A stretch of DNA of 64,000 nt, from assembly GCF_004310665.1 (NCBI RefSeq), contig NZ_SIXF01000023.1, forward strand, positions 25,238 through 89,237, in the 5' to 3' direction. Shown in pieces: positions 1 to 9,236 of this stretch. The stretch is from Pedobacter kyonggii. GTDB lineage: Bacteria > Bacteroidota > Bacteroidia > Sphingobacteriales > Sphingobacteriaceae. The translations under genes were made by a program, and so were the position numbers. Every line of letters begins with the position of its first letter. Position 1 is the stretch's first letter. The notes beneath the pieces are model-generated. The model saw nothing but the letters and a program-made list of their open reading frames with translations, had not been told where the DNA came from and ran no database searches.

Positions 1-953
1 ACAATGCTCACCTGGCGGTTGTCGAAATCATTCAATCCGATCTTTACTACCTTGCCTTCAGTTCCGGTTGTTCCATATATCGAGAATTTAACATAAGTTT
101 TATCATTCAGGTCTACAGGATCATTGCTACCTACAGCATACCCAGCATAATTACCTGTATATGTGAGTTTTACAGAATACCTCCCCCTTTTAACCACCTC
201 TGTATTATTAATATCTCCACTGGCACCGCCAAAATTGAAATCATAACCAGCTGTGATCTGATCGTCGTAAAACAAGTGCCTGAATCCAAATGGCAGTAGT
301 ATCGGCACTGCTGTTCCATCGTAAGATACATATGGACCAGTGCCAGTGCCACCAGGAGTGGTTACACTCACAGCACCCAGGGCACCGTTAGGTACTGTTA
401 CCTTCAATGCTGTACTTGTTGAGGAAACCACCTGGGCTTCTATCGTACCAAATTTAACGCTGGATACCTGATCGAAACGCAAGCCGGTAATGGTTAGCTC
501 ATCTCCTGCATTTCCGGCAAACTGGCTCAGGTCTGTAATTACCGGAGGTGGTTGTTTGATACTAAAATCGAAGCTCACCGTGCCAGATGCATTTGTAAGT
601 GTCAATTTACCGGTTTGATTGATCCAGGAAGCCGTAGCAGGGATCATCACCACGATACTGTGGTCGCTAAACAGCGCAGTATTTAAGTAGGCTGCTGTGC
701 CATTAAACTCCACTTTGTTTGTACTCTTCAGGTTTTCACCTTCGATTACATAAGTTACGCCGACATCACCTGAGGTGACCGTAGAATCTAAGGCCGTTGG
801 TTGAGCCACTCCCGGCTTAACGAGGGTGCGCACCCTGGTGATAATTGGCATGCCTTGTCCCTCCACTTCTTTTTTACAGGAGGCTATAAACATCAACATG
901 AAAAATAATCCTGTCAAACAAATGACTATAGGGTTTTTATATATGATTTTCAT
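1..953 (-). CDS. IPT/TIG-domain surface lipoprotein of PUL A (3' end outside window)
   Basis: The frame is open from an ATG at 953 to the left edge (317 codons), so the C-terminus is missing. The N-terminus is a lipoprotein signal ending in FIASCKKE, with Cys 26 or 27 as the lipidated residue. Around residues 30-125 and 130-200 lie two Ig-like stretches with the IPT/TIG signature (LTITGLRFDQVSSVKFG). A beta-rich part follows that resembles a carbohydrate-binding module. It sits directly downstream of SusD (stop at 959), where PULs usually encode surface glycan-binding proteins (the SusE/SusF position). The inferred role is holding glycan at the outer surface beside SusCD. The ligand cannot be told from the sequence. 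Confidence 0.8.
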   Translation of the reverse strand, partial: MKIIYKNPIVICLTGLFFMLMFIASCKKEVEGQGMPIITRVRTLVKPGVAQPTALDSTVTSGDVGVTYVIEGENLKSTNKVEFNGTAAYLNTALFSDHSIVVMIPATASWINQTGKLTLTNASGTVSFDFSIKQPPPVITDLSQFAGNAGDELTITGLRFDQVSSVKFGTIEAQVVSSTSTALKVTVPNGALGAVSVTTPGGTGTGPYVSYDGTAVPILLPFGFRHLFYDDQITAGYDFNFGGASGDINNTEVVKRGRYSVKLTYTGNYAGYAVGSNDPVDLNDKTYVKFSIYGTTGTEGKVVKIGLNDFDNRQVSI

Positions 954-958
954 AATAA

Positions 959-2536
959 CTATTTAAAATTGTAAGGTACCGGTGGCAGTAATAATTTAGG
1001 ATTAAGGGTAGATTCTGTTGTAGGGTATGGCAAACGGAAATTGGCATCAGTGGGCGTATATTTTTGCCCCCAGATCACTACGGGCGTAGTATTGCTGTAA
1101 ATGCCCCTTTCCTGATTGGCAATAATAGCGATTGCCTTTGGGTGAGAAGTTACATTAAATCCATCTAACCTGCCCAGATCAAACCAATAATCAGCTTCAA
1201 ACACAAATTCCATCCGTCGTTCCTGATAAATATCCGCAATGGAAATGGAGGTTTTAGGAATCAGCCCGGCCCGGCTTCTGATTTTATTAAACGGTACCAG
1301 TGCAGCAGCATCTGTTGTACTTTGAGCACCAGCAAGAACGGCCTCCGCTTCAATTAGAAGCACATCTGCATAACGCATCAGATATGTATTGTTCCCTGTT
1401 GAAAATGAAGCGCCTTTACCCCCATTGTCTGCGGGAGTGCCTACCACATACTTTTTGATAAATGCAGGCATCCCCTGTGCAACTGCTCCCGCTGGCAAGG
1501 TATAACCGCCTTTGGCCTGGTTGATTTCAGGATAAATATCGCCCTGCATCATCACCGTAGGTTTTCTTCTTAAATCACCTGGCTCAAAAGCTGTCAGCAA
1601 ATCGATTGATGGCGTCACACTACCATATCCATCTCCTGTACCCGTAATTTCAGAATTATAGGCGAGGAAAGATTGTAAGGCATTCCCGTGTCCGTAGGAA
1701 GATCCTCCCAGCCATTGAATAGCAGCGATGCTTTCTTCATTGTTGTTATTGGCTGTTTTAAATAAGTCTGCATAAGTCTTTCCTGAAACGTCGATTCCGT
1801 ACAATTTAAACTCTCCGCTATTGATTACCTGTTCTGCTTTCAGGCGGGCGTTGGGGTAATCGCGCATATAAAGATAAACTTTAGCCAAAAGTGCGGCTGC
1901 AGATCCACTGGACACCTTACCCTGAGAAACAGATCCGGTTCTGATCATTTTGTTGCAATTCTCTTCAGCAAACTTCAGATCATTGATGATGAAGGTATAC
2001 ACGTCTGTTACTGGATTGGTATTGACCTGATAATTGCTGACATGGTCAAGGCTATTCTCTATAATCGGCACATTTCCCCAGGTCCTTACCAAGTAAAAAT
2101 AAGCCATAGCGCGCATAAACCTGGCCTCCCCAAGTGCATTATTCACTACGGCAGCAGGTACACTGGCCGGGACTTTGGATTTGAGGTTGTTGATGAGTGC
2201 ATTGGATTGGGCGACTACGCTGAACAAGGCATTCCAGGCCGACAACAATTGGGTATTATCGCCAGTTACCGAGAAATTACCAAAATTGATCACATCCGGA
2301 GAATAGGTGTGTGCATTGCCGCTCAACAATTCGGAGATACACCAGGAAGCTTTCGCATTCCAATCAAACCACGGAGAATTGTATAAAGCAACCGTGCTGG
2401 CCTGTACCTGTTCGGTATTCTGGTAAAAATTATCCGCACTGAGCGCATCCTGCGGCGGAATGTTAAAAAAGTCTTTTTTACAGCTACTGCTAACTGTGGC
2501 GATGAAGACATATATATATATGAGATATGATTTCAT
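959..2536 (-). CDS. RagB/SusD family outer-membrane lipoprotein
   Basis: This is a glycan-binding lipoprotein that caps the SusC channel. The ATG at 2536 gives 525 residues and opens straight into a lipoprotein signal (VFIATVSSSCKKDFF). An in-frame GTG at 2560 adds eight residues and overlaps the SusC stop by one base, so it is less likely. SusD hallmarks are visible: DALSADNFYQNTEQ near the N-terminus, GEARFMRAMAYFYLVRTWGNVP in the TPR-like helical part, and the C-terminal NKIRSRAGL, ERRMEFVFEADYWFDLGRL and LPYPTTESTLNP. It lies 23 bases after SusC and ahead of the IPT/TIG lipoprotein. Length is normal for the family. Confidence 0.93.
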   Translation of the reverse strand: MKSYLIYIYVFIATVSSSCKKDFFNIPPQDALSADNFYQNTEQVQASTVALYNSPWFDWNAKASWCISELLSGNAHTYSPDVINFGNFSVTGDNTQLLSAWNALFSVVAQSNALINNLKSKVPASVPAAVVNNALGEARFMRAMAYFYLVRTWGNVPIIENSLDHVSNYQVNTNPVTDVYTFIINDLKFAEENCNKMIRTGSVSQGKVSSGSAAALLAKVYLYMRDYPNARLKAEQVINSGEFKLYGIDVSGKTYADLFKTANNNNEESIAAIQWLGGSSYGHGNALQSFLAYNSEITGTGDGYGSVTPSIDLLTAFEPGDLRRKPTVMMQGDIYPEINQAKGGYTLPAGAVAQGMPAFIKKYVVGTPADNGGKGASFSTGNNTYLMRYADVLLIEAEAVLAGAQSTTDAAALVPFNKIRSRAGLIPKTSISIADIYQERRMEFVFEADYWFDLGRLDGFNVTSHPKAIAIIANQERGIYSNTTPVVIWGQKYTPTDANFRLPYPTTESTLNPKLLLPPVPYNFK

Positions 2537-2559
2537 TTTCTTACAATAATTTATGGTCA

Positions 2560-5500
2560 CTAAAATTGTGCGTTGATTCCAAATGTGATGGTCCGGGCAA
2601 TTGGGTATCTGCCCAGGTCAATGTTATTCAGGATTGCACTTTGGTTGATTGCACCGATTTCCGGATCATACCCCTTGTACTTCGTAAAGGTGTACAGGTT
2701 CTGCACACTGGAATATACTTTCAGGTTACTGAATTTATATTTCCTGATCCAGGCGGCAGGCACTTTGTAACCAAGACTTAAATTTTGAATCCTTAAAAAG
2801 GATCCACTTTCCACATATCGGTCGGATACCACCAGGTTTGGGTTGTCGATACCAATTTTTGGCGCAGGAATGTTGGAGTCCGGATTCTGAGGTGTCCAGA
2901 AATTGCTGTATGCAGCATATTGATTCTGATAAACAGCCGCCAGGTTGCCCATGGTGTTGTTCAACAAGTTCATAATTTTCGAACCATAAGATCCATTTAA
3001 AAACAAGGTGAAATCAAAGGCTTTGTAGCTGAACGTATTGGTAATACCGTAGGTAAATTTAGGATTAGGGTTCCCGATCGCTGTGCGGTCTTTCTCATTA
3101 ACTACACCATCACCGTTTACATCTTCATATTGCACGTCACCCAGCCATGTACTGTTGCTGTTATTGGCAACCGTTCTGCCGAACTGAACCGGTGCAGCAC
3201 GCAGTTGATCCTCTGTTTTAAAAATTCCTTTTACTTTATAACCATAAAATTCACCCACAGATCTGCCTACAACCGTACGCGTAACAGGTGACTGCAGGTA
3301 AGCATTGGTTACTGTACCGAAAAGCTCGGTAAGCCCATTGCCCAATTCTTTCACAGCATTTTTGTAATGTGATAAAACCACATTGGTATTCCATTTAAAA
3401 TGGTCATTATCGATATTGTGGGTATTGATGGTCAAGTCAAAACCTACGTTTTCAATCTTCCCGAGGTTTACGTAAGGCGGGTTAATGCCACCCAGGTAAT
3501 CAGGCCCACCCACCAGGTATGCCGGAAGTGTCAGCTGGAACAAAAAGTCTTTTGATGTTTTTTTGTAGACGTCTATACTGGTATTGATCTTACCATTCAG
3601 AAAACTCATGTCCAAACCAGCATTATATTGGATCGAGGTTTGCCACTTTAATGCTTTATTGTCAATTCGTCCGGCAAGAAAGCCTGTACCCAAACCTGTC
3701 TGAGATGACCTCAATAAAGAACTGTATAAATAATTGGGAACATCCTGATTACCAACCTCTCCATATCCAAGACGGATTTTAACACCACTCACCACCTTAT
3801 TTATTCCCTTCATAAACGATTCTTCAGACAATTTCCATGACGCGGCAAAAGAAGGGAAATAACCAGACTGTGATCCATCTGCAAATTTAGAAGTCTTGTC
3901 TCTACGGATGGTAGAGGTCAGACTATATTTTGAACCATAGGTATAAATGGCACGGGCATATATGGATTCTTGTCTCTGTGTTCCAATGTACTCATCATTG
4001 GTAGCTGTGATGGCCTGCCCTAAGTTCAGTGATTGTACATCGTTGCTATAAAAACCTTGCCTTGTTCCTTCTATACCTCTCCAGGTGGATTGCTGAACTT
4101 CATAACCTAAAATTGCATTCAGGTTATGTTTTCCGAATGTCTGATTATAATTCAGGTATTCTTTCCAGATCAGAAATGTACTTTGCTGATGGCGTTCCTG
4201 TAGCGAGGCTGTTGGGTTGGTAAAGCGGCCCCATGAATAACTTGGCGTAAACACGTTATTGTCAGAGAAATTAAAGTCCCCACCCAGTTCCGATCTTATG
4301 GATAGTGGTTTAAGTACCTTGATTTCATTGTAGATATTCGCATTGATGTTGCTCCTGTTCAGTTTGTTTTTGATTTGCTGTGCCTGAGCTACTGGATTTA
4401 GTGCCGCAGCAGCAGCCAGGGGATCCGATAAAGGAGGCCCGGTATACGAACCATCAAGATTGGTTACCGCGAGGTCGGGTCCCTGCAACAGTGCGTTGTA
4501 AATAATCCCGTTGTTGTCACTGGTGATGACGTTTTCCGCAGAACGACTGGCAGTCAGCGTAATACCTAGCTTAAACCATTCCTTAACCTGGGCATCCACA
4601 TTGGTACGCAAGCTGTAACGACGAAAATCAGACCCGATAACAGTACCATCCTGTGCGAGATAGCCGCCTGAAATGTAATAGTTCAAACCCTCTTTACCGC
4701 CAGAGACAGAGACCTGGTGACTTTGCTGAGCTGCAGTTCTGAAGATTTCTTTTTGCCAGTTGGTACCTTCTCCCAATACAGAAGGATCTGCAAATTCAAC
4801 TCTTCTTCCGATTCCATAGATGTCGCCCAATGAGTTCTGCAGTTTAGCATATTGTTTAAGGTCCATTACATCCATATACTTCGCTACGCGTTGAAAACCA
4901 TAATAACCATCGTAATTGATAGCCGAATTACCCGTTTTTCCTCTTTTCGTAGTGATTATGATCACCCCGTTAGAAGCTCTGTTTCCATAGATTGCGGTTG
5001 CAGACGCATCCTTCAAGACATCAATCGATTCAATGTCATTTGGGTTGATCAGCGACAAAGGACTAACGGTGGTCTGAGAATTGGCGTTTGAAGAAGAGGC
5101 CTGCAAGGGTGATCTTCCACTTGTACTTTGGTTACTCGCATCACCTGAAATGGGTACACCATCAATTACATATAAAGGTTCGTTACTTCCGCTTAAAGAA
5201 GTTATTCCGCGCACACGAACGGATGTATTGCTGCCAGGTGCCCCTGAATTCTGGGTAATGGTCAGTCCCGAAGCCTTGCCCTGTAACATCTGGTCGATGC
5301 TCACCTGTGGTACATTTTCGATATCTGAGGCCTTTACAGAAGAAATTGATCCGTTAATGTCGGAACGTTTCTGAGTTCCGTATCCGATCACTACGACATC
5401 GCTGAGTAATTTAGTTTGGCTCTTTAAGACCACATTCAATACGGTTCTTTTGCCAGGAACAATTTCCTGGGTTTCCATGCCCACAAAAGAAAATACAAGA

Positions 5501-6030
5501 ATCGCTGTAGCTGATGGAACGGAGATTTTATACCTCCCGTCGATATCGGTTACCGCGACCACCTTTGAATCCTTCACTTTGACCGCAACTCCGGGAAGTG
5601 TTACCCCCTTCTCGTCGCTAACTGTGCCGGAAACCTCGATGTCCTGAATTTGTATTTGCGCTGATGGCAAATAGGTTGTTTTTTTAAGAATAATTGTTTT
5701 TTTAATGATCATAAAATCCAGGTTTGTATTTTTCAAAACCAACACCATGGCCTGCTCAATAGGCATGTTGGTTACATTTACATTGATTTTGGATTTCTCA
5801 TCAATATCGGCACGTCTGAAAAGCAGATGGTAGCCACTCTGTTTTTCTATTTGCTTAAGGACAGAAAAAATTTCGCTATTGGTATGTTTAAGCGTTATAT
5901 TCTGACTAAAGCTATTTGCGCTAACCTGCATTAAAGTCAGAATAAAAAGAAGCACGGTTAGTCTCATTGTTAATAAAATTTGGTAAGAATCACGGCGAAA
6001 TAGCTGCCTGATCCTATAAAATAAATTCAT
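2560..6030 (-). CDS. SusC/RagA TonB-linked outer-membrane transporter with STN domain
   Basis: This is an energy-coupled glycan importer that pairs with the SusD just downstream. Of 1156 residues, the signal peptide is about 1-43 (MRLTVLLFILTLMQ, cleavage near NSFSQ). An STN (secretin/TonB N-terminal) domain covers about 45-115, a carboxypeptidase-regulatory-like beta-sandwich about 130-210, a TonB-box-like DVVVIGYGTQKR about 215-226, the plug about 225-340 (PLYVIDGVPI, VLKDASATAIYGNRASNGVI), and the barrel continues to the C-terminal GINAQF. The STN domain is the part that signals to FecR-type anti-sigma factors, and FecR and the ECF sigma lie immediately upstream. That predicts substrate-triggered induction by the trans-envelope route. 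The leader before the start holds a hairpin described separately. Confidence 0.95.
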   Translation of the reverse strand: MNLFYRIRQLFRRDSYQILLTMRLTVLLFILTLMQVSANSFSQNITLKHTNSEIFSVLKQIEKQSGYHLLFRRADIDEKSKINVNVTNMPIEQAMVLVLKNTNLDFMIIKKTIILKKTTYLPSAQIQIQDIEVSGTVSDEKGVTLPGVAVKVKDSKVVAVTDIDGRYKISVPSATAILVFSFVGMETQEIVPGKRTVLNVVLKSQTKLLSDVVVIGYGTQKRSDINGSISSVKASDIENVPQVSIDQMLQGKASGLTITQNSGAPGSNTSVRVRGITSLSGSNEPLYVIDGVPISGDASNQSTSGRSPLQASSSNANSQTTVSPLSLINPNDIESIDVLKDASATAIYGNRASNGVIIITTKRGKTGNSAINYDGYYGFQRVAKYMDVMDLKQYAKLQNSLGDIYGIGRRVEFADPSVLGEGTNWQKEIFRTAAQQSHQVSVSGGKEGLNYYISGGYLAQDGTVIGSDFRRYSLRTNVDAQVKEWFKLGITLTASRSAENVITSDNNGIIYNALLQGPDLAVTNLDGSYTGPPLSDPLAAAAALNPVAQAQQIKNKLNRSNINANIYNEIKVLKPLSIRSELGGDFNFSDNNVFTPSYSWGRFTNPTASLQERHQQSTFLIWKEYLNYNQTFGKHNLNAILGYEVQQSTWRGIEGTRQGFYSNDVQSLNLGQAITATNDEYIGTQRQESIYARAIYTYGSKYSLTSTIRRDKTSKFADGSQSGYFPSFAASWKLSEESFMKGINKVVSGVKIRLGYGEVGNQDVPNYLYSSLLRSSQTGLGTGFLAGRIDNKALKWQTSIQYNAGLDMSFLNGKINTSIDVYKKTSKDFLFQLTLPAYLVGGPDYLGGINPPYVNLGKIENVGFDLTINTHNIDNDHFKWNTNVVLSHYKNAVKELGNGLTELFGTVTNAYLQSPVTRTVVGRSVGEFYGYKVKGIFKTEDQLRAAPVQFGRTVANNSNSTWLGDVQYEDVNGDGVVNEKDRTAIGNPNPKFTYGITNTFSYKAFDFTLFLNGSYGSKIMNLLNNTMGNLAAVYQNQYAAYSNFWTPQNPDSNIPAPKIGIDNPNLVVSDRYVESGSFLRIQNLSLGYKVPAAWIRKYKFSNLKVYSSVQNLYTFTKYKGYDPEIGAINQSAILNNIDLGRYPIARTITFGINAQF

Positions 6031-6095
6031 ATCTTTATAGAGTTTGGGTTAAATTATAATGTCGTCTGAATTGGCTTGTAAGTAACCTTTACAAT

Positions 6096-6132
6096 GACCG
6101 GATGTGCTGCAAACACGATCCGGTCTTTTTTT
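6096..6132 (+). terminator. Intrinsic-terminator-like hairpin antisense to the FecR-SusC leader (PUL A)
   Basis: The stem GACCGGAT/ATCCGGTC (8 bp, then GTG/CAC past a bulged G) spans 6096-6125 and runs directly into seven T on the plus strand. On the minus strand, the direction of the operon, the T-run becomes an A-run before the stem. The structure is therefore a terminator for a plus-strand transcript, or a leader hairpin, but not a terminator of FecR mRNA. An equivalent structure exists in PUL B at 33822. Confidence 0.6.
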
Positions 6133-6227
6133 AAAAAAACGGTTACGCTGGTTGATTATGCAGTATTGTAGTAGTTTCTCATATTTGGTTATTTATATTT
6201 TTAAATTATGATTAAGCAGTTTTTCCA

Positions 6228-7394
6228 TTATTCTATAATGGTAAGTACATGATCGTTCAGTTCGTATTTTAGGCCAGTAAACTGGAGCATGCTTAGAATT
6301 TCCGAAAGCGCGACATCTTTAGCTATCGTGCCTGTGTAAGGAATTTTTGAGGGAGTACCTTTAAACACAACCTGTACATCATACCATCGGGAGAGTTGCC
6401 GGGCAATGTCTTTGATCTCCATATCCTTAAAAACGAAAAGGTCGTTTCTCCAGGCCATCACGGCTTCCAAATCAATGTTGTTGCTTACCGCTATACCTGT
6501 TGACTGATTTATACTGGCTTGTTGTCCGGGTTTTAACAGCTTTGAAAAGTTTCCTGTCGATAAGTGGATACTGCCTTCCAGCAGCGTTGTTTTTTGATCA
6601 GCTTCATCGTTGTAAGCCATCACATTAAAATGTGTTCCGAGAACACTGATTTCGGTTCCACCGGATCGTACCTTAAAAGGCTGTTTAGGATTCTTCACAA
6701 CCTCAAAATACACCTCACCAGTCATTTGTACGCTTCTTTCTTCACCTGTAAAAGAAGTTGGGAACCTCAAACTTGATTTAGAATTCAGCCAGACTTTACT
6801 CCCATCCGGCAATATCACGCTGTATTTTCCGCCTACAGGTGTTGTGATGGTGTTGTATACCATTTCGGAGGGATTTTCCCCCTTCCTTTTTTTATAACTC
6901 AGCTCCCCCTCAGCGGTTTTTACCACACTCATATCGTACTGATCAGCTACCTTACCCAAGTTTGCATCAGTCAGCACCAATAAAGATCCATCATCAAGTG
7001 TGAGTACGGCCTTATTGCCTCCCGGACGAATACTTGCAGATTGACTTGATTTAAAACCTTTTTTTGGAGAAAACGAGGAGGAGTATTGCATCCAGAGCAA
7101 AACCATGCTTAAGCATAAAAACAGCGATGCGGCAACCGCCAGGACTTTCCAGGAATAAATTGACTTTTTAGGGCGCAGGCTTAGCTTTTGATGCTCCTTT
7201 GCTTCGATGTTCTGGAGGATACGTTCAAAGATTTCGTCCTCCATGAGCAAGCGTTCCTCATCTGTAAGACCTGAAATATGATCTGGCACACCATCCATAA
7301 GATCAAACCAATGGTCAACCTCTGCGGCCTCACTAGCAGTACAGCTGCCTGAAAGGTATTTTTTAAGTAAGGATACGGCTATCGATTTGCCCAT
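6228..7394 (-). CDS. FecR-type anti-sigma factor (PUL A)
   Basis: A 388-residue inner-membrane regulator that holds the neighbouring ECF sigma factor and receives the signal from the SusC STN domain. The N-terminal cytoplasmic part (1-75) carries the anti-sigma segment. One membrane span lies about 78-100 (KVLAVAASLFLCLSMVLLW). The FecR domain covers about 120-290 (TPVGGKYSVILPDGSKVWLNSKSSLRFP, GEVYFEV). The C-terminal DUF4974 domain covers about 310-388 (MEIKDIARQLSRWYDV, ending HVLTIIE). It lies between the sigma gene and susC. The start at 7394 is preceded closely by AACCAATATG, a sequence that recurs before starts in this window. Confidence 0.93.
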   Translation of the reverse strand: MGKSIAVSLLKKYLSGSCTASEAAEVDHWFDLMDGVPDHISGLTDEERLLMEDEIFERILQNIEAKEHQKLSLRPKKSIYSWKVLAVAASLFLCLSMVLLWMQYSSSFSPKKGFKSSQSASIRPGGNKAVLTLDDGSLLVLTDANLGKVADQYDMSVVKTAEGELSYKKRKGENPSEMVYNTITTPVGGKYSVILPDGSKVWLNSKSSLRFPTSFTGEERSVQMTGEVYFEVVKNPKQPFKVRSGGTEISVLGTHFNVMAYNDEADQKTTLLEGSIHLSTGNFSKLLKPGQQASINQSTGIAVSNNIDLEAVMAWRNDLFVFKDMEIKDIARQLSRWYDVQVVFKGTPSKIPYTGTIAKDVALSEILSMLQFTGLKYELNDHVLTIIE

Positions 7395-7481
7395 ATTGGT
7401 TACATTATATTTGGTTGGTTAATGATATAGTCGGTCGGACAGGCTTTAGCCCCCAAAAAAAAATATATTTTTTTTAGACAG

Positions 7482-8066
7482 CTAAAATAACAGCCAGGCG
7501 AAGGATGAAGCGATCAGAACTTCCTTAAAATGCAGCCTGAAAAGTTTCAGCGCATTGGTAATGTGGTTTTCTACTGTTTTTTCAGAGAGGCCTAATAACT
7601 CAGCAATTTCCTTATTGGATTTATGATGCTGCCTGCTCAATTCAAACACCTTTCGACATTTGGCAGGCAATTTCGACATCACCTGGTTGATGCCATCTTC
7701 TACCTCATGCAAGAACACCGTTTCCTCAGTAGTATTGGCTGCCTCCTTATAACTAAAAGACAGCAATTCCAGGTAATTGTTGCGGGTTGCCTCCCTGGCC
7801 AGGTAATCAATCACCGAATAACGGATGGAAGTATGGAGATAAGCCTTCAGCGCACCCCTGATATTTATTTTTTTGCGATTGATCCAGAACAGCGTAAAAA
7901 AATTCTGGATAATTTCCTCGGAAGCTTCTTTAGATCTCAGCCGCTTATTGGAAATCAGATACAATTCATACCAATACCGGACATAAATTTCCCTGAAAGC
8001 AACAACGTCGTTTTCCTTAAACAGGATGACCAGTTCCTCATCGGTGTGTTTATGCCGGTTGCTCAT
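7482..8066 (-). CDS. ECF RNA polymerase sigma-70 factor (PUL A)
   Basis: This extracytoplasmic-function sigma factor is expected to switch on the downstream SusCD genes when released by FecR. The ATG at 8066 gives 194 residues (MSNRHKHTDEELV). An upstream in-frame ATG at 8099 would add a hydrophobic MKLYFLYFYFP stretch that makes little sense in a sigma factor. Region 2 is about residues 18-85 (FREIYVRYWYELYLISNK, EEIIQNFFTLFWINRKKI). Region 4 is about 125-180 (LPAKCRKVFELSRQHHKSNKEIAELL, SEKTVENHITNAL). The family in Bacteroidota is usually linked to FecR and SusC, as here. The C-terminus ends in a hydrophobic SSFAWLLF. Confidence 0.92.
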   Translation of the reverse strand: MSNRHKHTDEELVILFKENDVVAFREIYVRYWYELYLISNKRLRSKEASEEIIQNFFTLFWINRKKINIRGALKAYLHTSIRYSVIDYLAREATRNNYLELLSFSYKEAANTTEETVFLHEVEDGINQVMSKLPAKCRKVFELSRQHHKSNKEIAELLGLSEKTVENHITNALKLFRLHFKEVLIASSFAWLLF

Positions 8067-8099
8067 AGGAAAGTAAAAGTATAAAAAATATAATTTCAT

Positions 8100-8457
8100 T
8101 CAGCATGCTGAATATTTTTGCTGAAAAATGTTGAGGGTTCAGGTGTCTTGCCCTGTAAACAAAGCGTACATCACGCCAACTATATAGCCACAGCCGCTTT
8201 TAATTCACGATTTTTCCTGGTCTGATCACCATTCGTCCATGCGAGTTCAATTTAGATTTGGAGCTGCCTTTTGGGCTTTACGAAGAAAAGAATATACTGG
8301 TTTATATAGGTTACGAACCCAGCCCTGTACACCGTTTCTAAAAACCCCTCTTAACATTACTGCTGATAACCCAACTGCTTTTCACCGAATGGCGACGGCT
8401 TAAATGACCGATTTCTAAAGTTTAAACTGAACCGTCAAAGCGCTATACGTTCCGGAT
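8100..8457. other. Intergenic stretch with a doubtful coding remnant
   Basis: No intact gene is visible. On the plus strand the frame 8240-8341 reads protein-like for about 33 codons (DLELPFGLYEEKNILVYIGY, then a stop) with no start. It may be the last part of a lost gene, but I cannot name a family. The rest shows nothing recognisable. Confidence 0.3.
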
Positions 8458-8805
8458 TTAAGCTTTGATGACGAAAGCTTTCAGCGATTTAAGCCTTCCT
8501 TCCCGAAGTTCCCAAATATCACAGTAGCTATAAGCAACCGATTCTCCGTTTTCGTTCTTCAAAGTGATTTTTCCAATTGCAATGACAGAATTATTTTCAG
8601 AAATTAAATTCTGCACCTCGAAAACCGGAGGTTCAAGATAAACTTCATCCATATATTTACGCACGGCATCTTTACCTGATAGTATTTGATCACCAATGAA
8701 TTCCCAAACTAAATCATCTGTACACAGCGACAAAAAGCCTTCATGATTGCCTGCTTTGATAAATGAATTGGCGGTCAACAGTATTTCTTTATTCTCCTTG
8801 CTCAT
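8458..8805 (-). CDS. NTF2-like / SnoaL-like fold small protein
   Basis: A 115-residue protein (120 if the ATG at 8820, reading MGCNHM, is used) with the pattern of the cone-shaped NTF2-like superfamily. It shows an N-terminal helix with a repeated ANSFIKAGNHEGFLSLCTDD, then DLVWEFIGDQILSGKDAVRKYM, then beta strands ending in CDIWELREGRLKSLKAFV. Members bind small ligands or have lyase/isomerase activity, and no catalytic set can be assigned here. It stands alone, without operon partners, between PUL A and the sugar-oxidation operon. It has no signal peptide, so it is probably cytoplasmic. The functional call rests on fold only. Confidence 0.75.
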   Translation of the reverse strand: MSKENKEILLTANSFIKAGNHEGFLSLCTDDLVWEFIGDQILSGKDAVRKYMDEVYLEPPVFEVQNLISENNSVIAIGKITLKNENGESVAYSYCDIWELREGRLKSLKAFVIKA

Positions 8806-8992
8806 ATGATTACAACCCATAATTATGAAATAGTGTTTTATCTCAGTCTGTAAATATTACTACAAACATACTTTTCTTCAGTAAAAGATGAATTGCCCAG
8901 CTTAATTCTGTTTGTTTGGTACAGATAGGCGGGATATTCGGGAGAACTTTAAAATTATGTGAATACTTTCCCGCATGGATATTACCGGTAAA

Positions 8993-9160
8993 TCAGTAGC
9001 GAAAATCAGGCCGCACGCTGGTAGAATCAGCGATAGCAAATCCCTTTTCTTTAAAATGATTTGATACCGTAGCTATGAGATGCCCATCTGCTGAAAATCT
9101 CATGATGCCTATTCTCCGGGGATTAATGCTCCACTCTTTGGCTGGTTTATAGTTTTATTG
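8993..9160 (-). pseudogene. C-terminal remnant of a beta-propeller-like protein
   Basis: The minus frame between stops at about 9160 and 8993 reads about 55 residues with a natural-looking C-terminus (NYKPAKEWSINPRRIG, MRFSADGHLIATV, ending SVRPDFRY). FSADGHLIATVS is typical of a propeller blade strand. No start or upstream part exists, so this looks like the 3' end of a deleted gene. It sits just beyond the 3' end of the Gfo/Idh gene. The family is uncertain. Confidence 0.4.
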
Positions 9161-9236
9161 CAGTAAATTAATAAGGGGTTGACAGTTCACATTTTTACAA
9201 ACGGCTGTCTGAACCCCATTTTAAATAAGTTCCTAC

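Noticed and set aside
170-352. Short minus-strand frame inside the IPT/TIG gene
   Set aside because: It lies in another frame of a clear coding gene and reads as non-protein sequence.
8067-8099. Upstream start for the PUL A sigma factor
   Set aside because: It adds a hydrophobic N-terminus not expected for a sigma factor; the ATG at 8066 gives the normal beginning.
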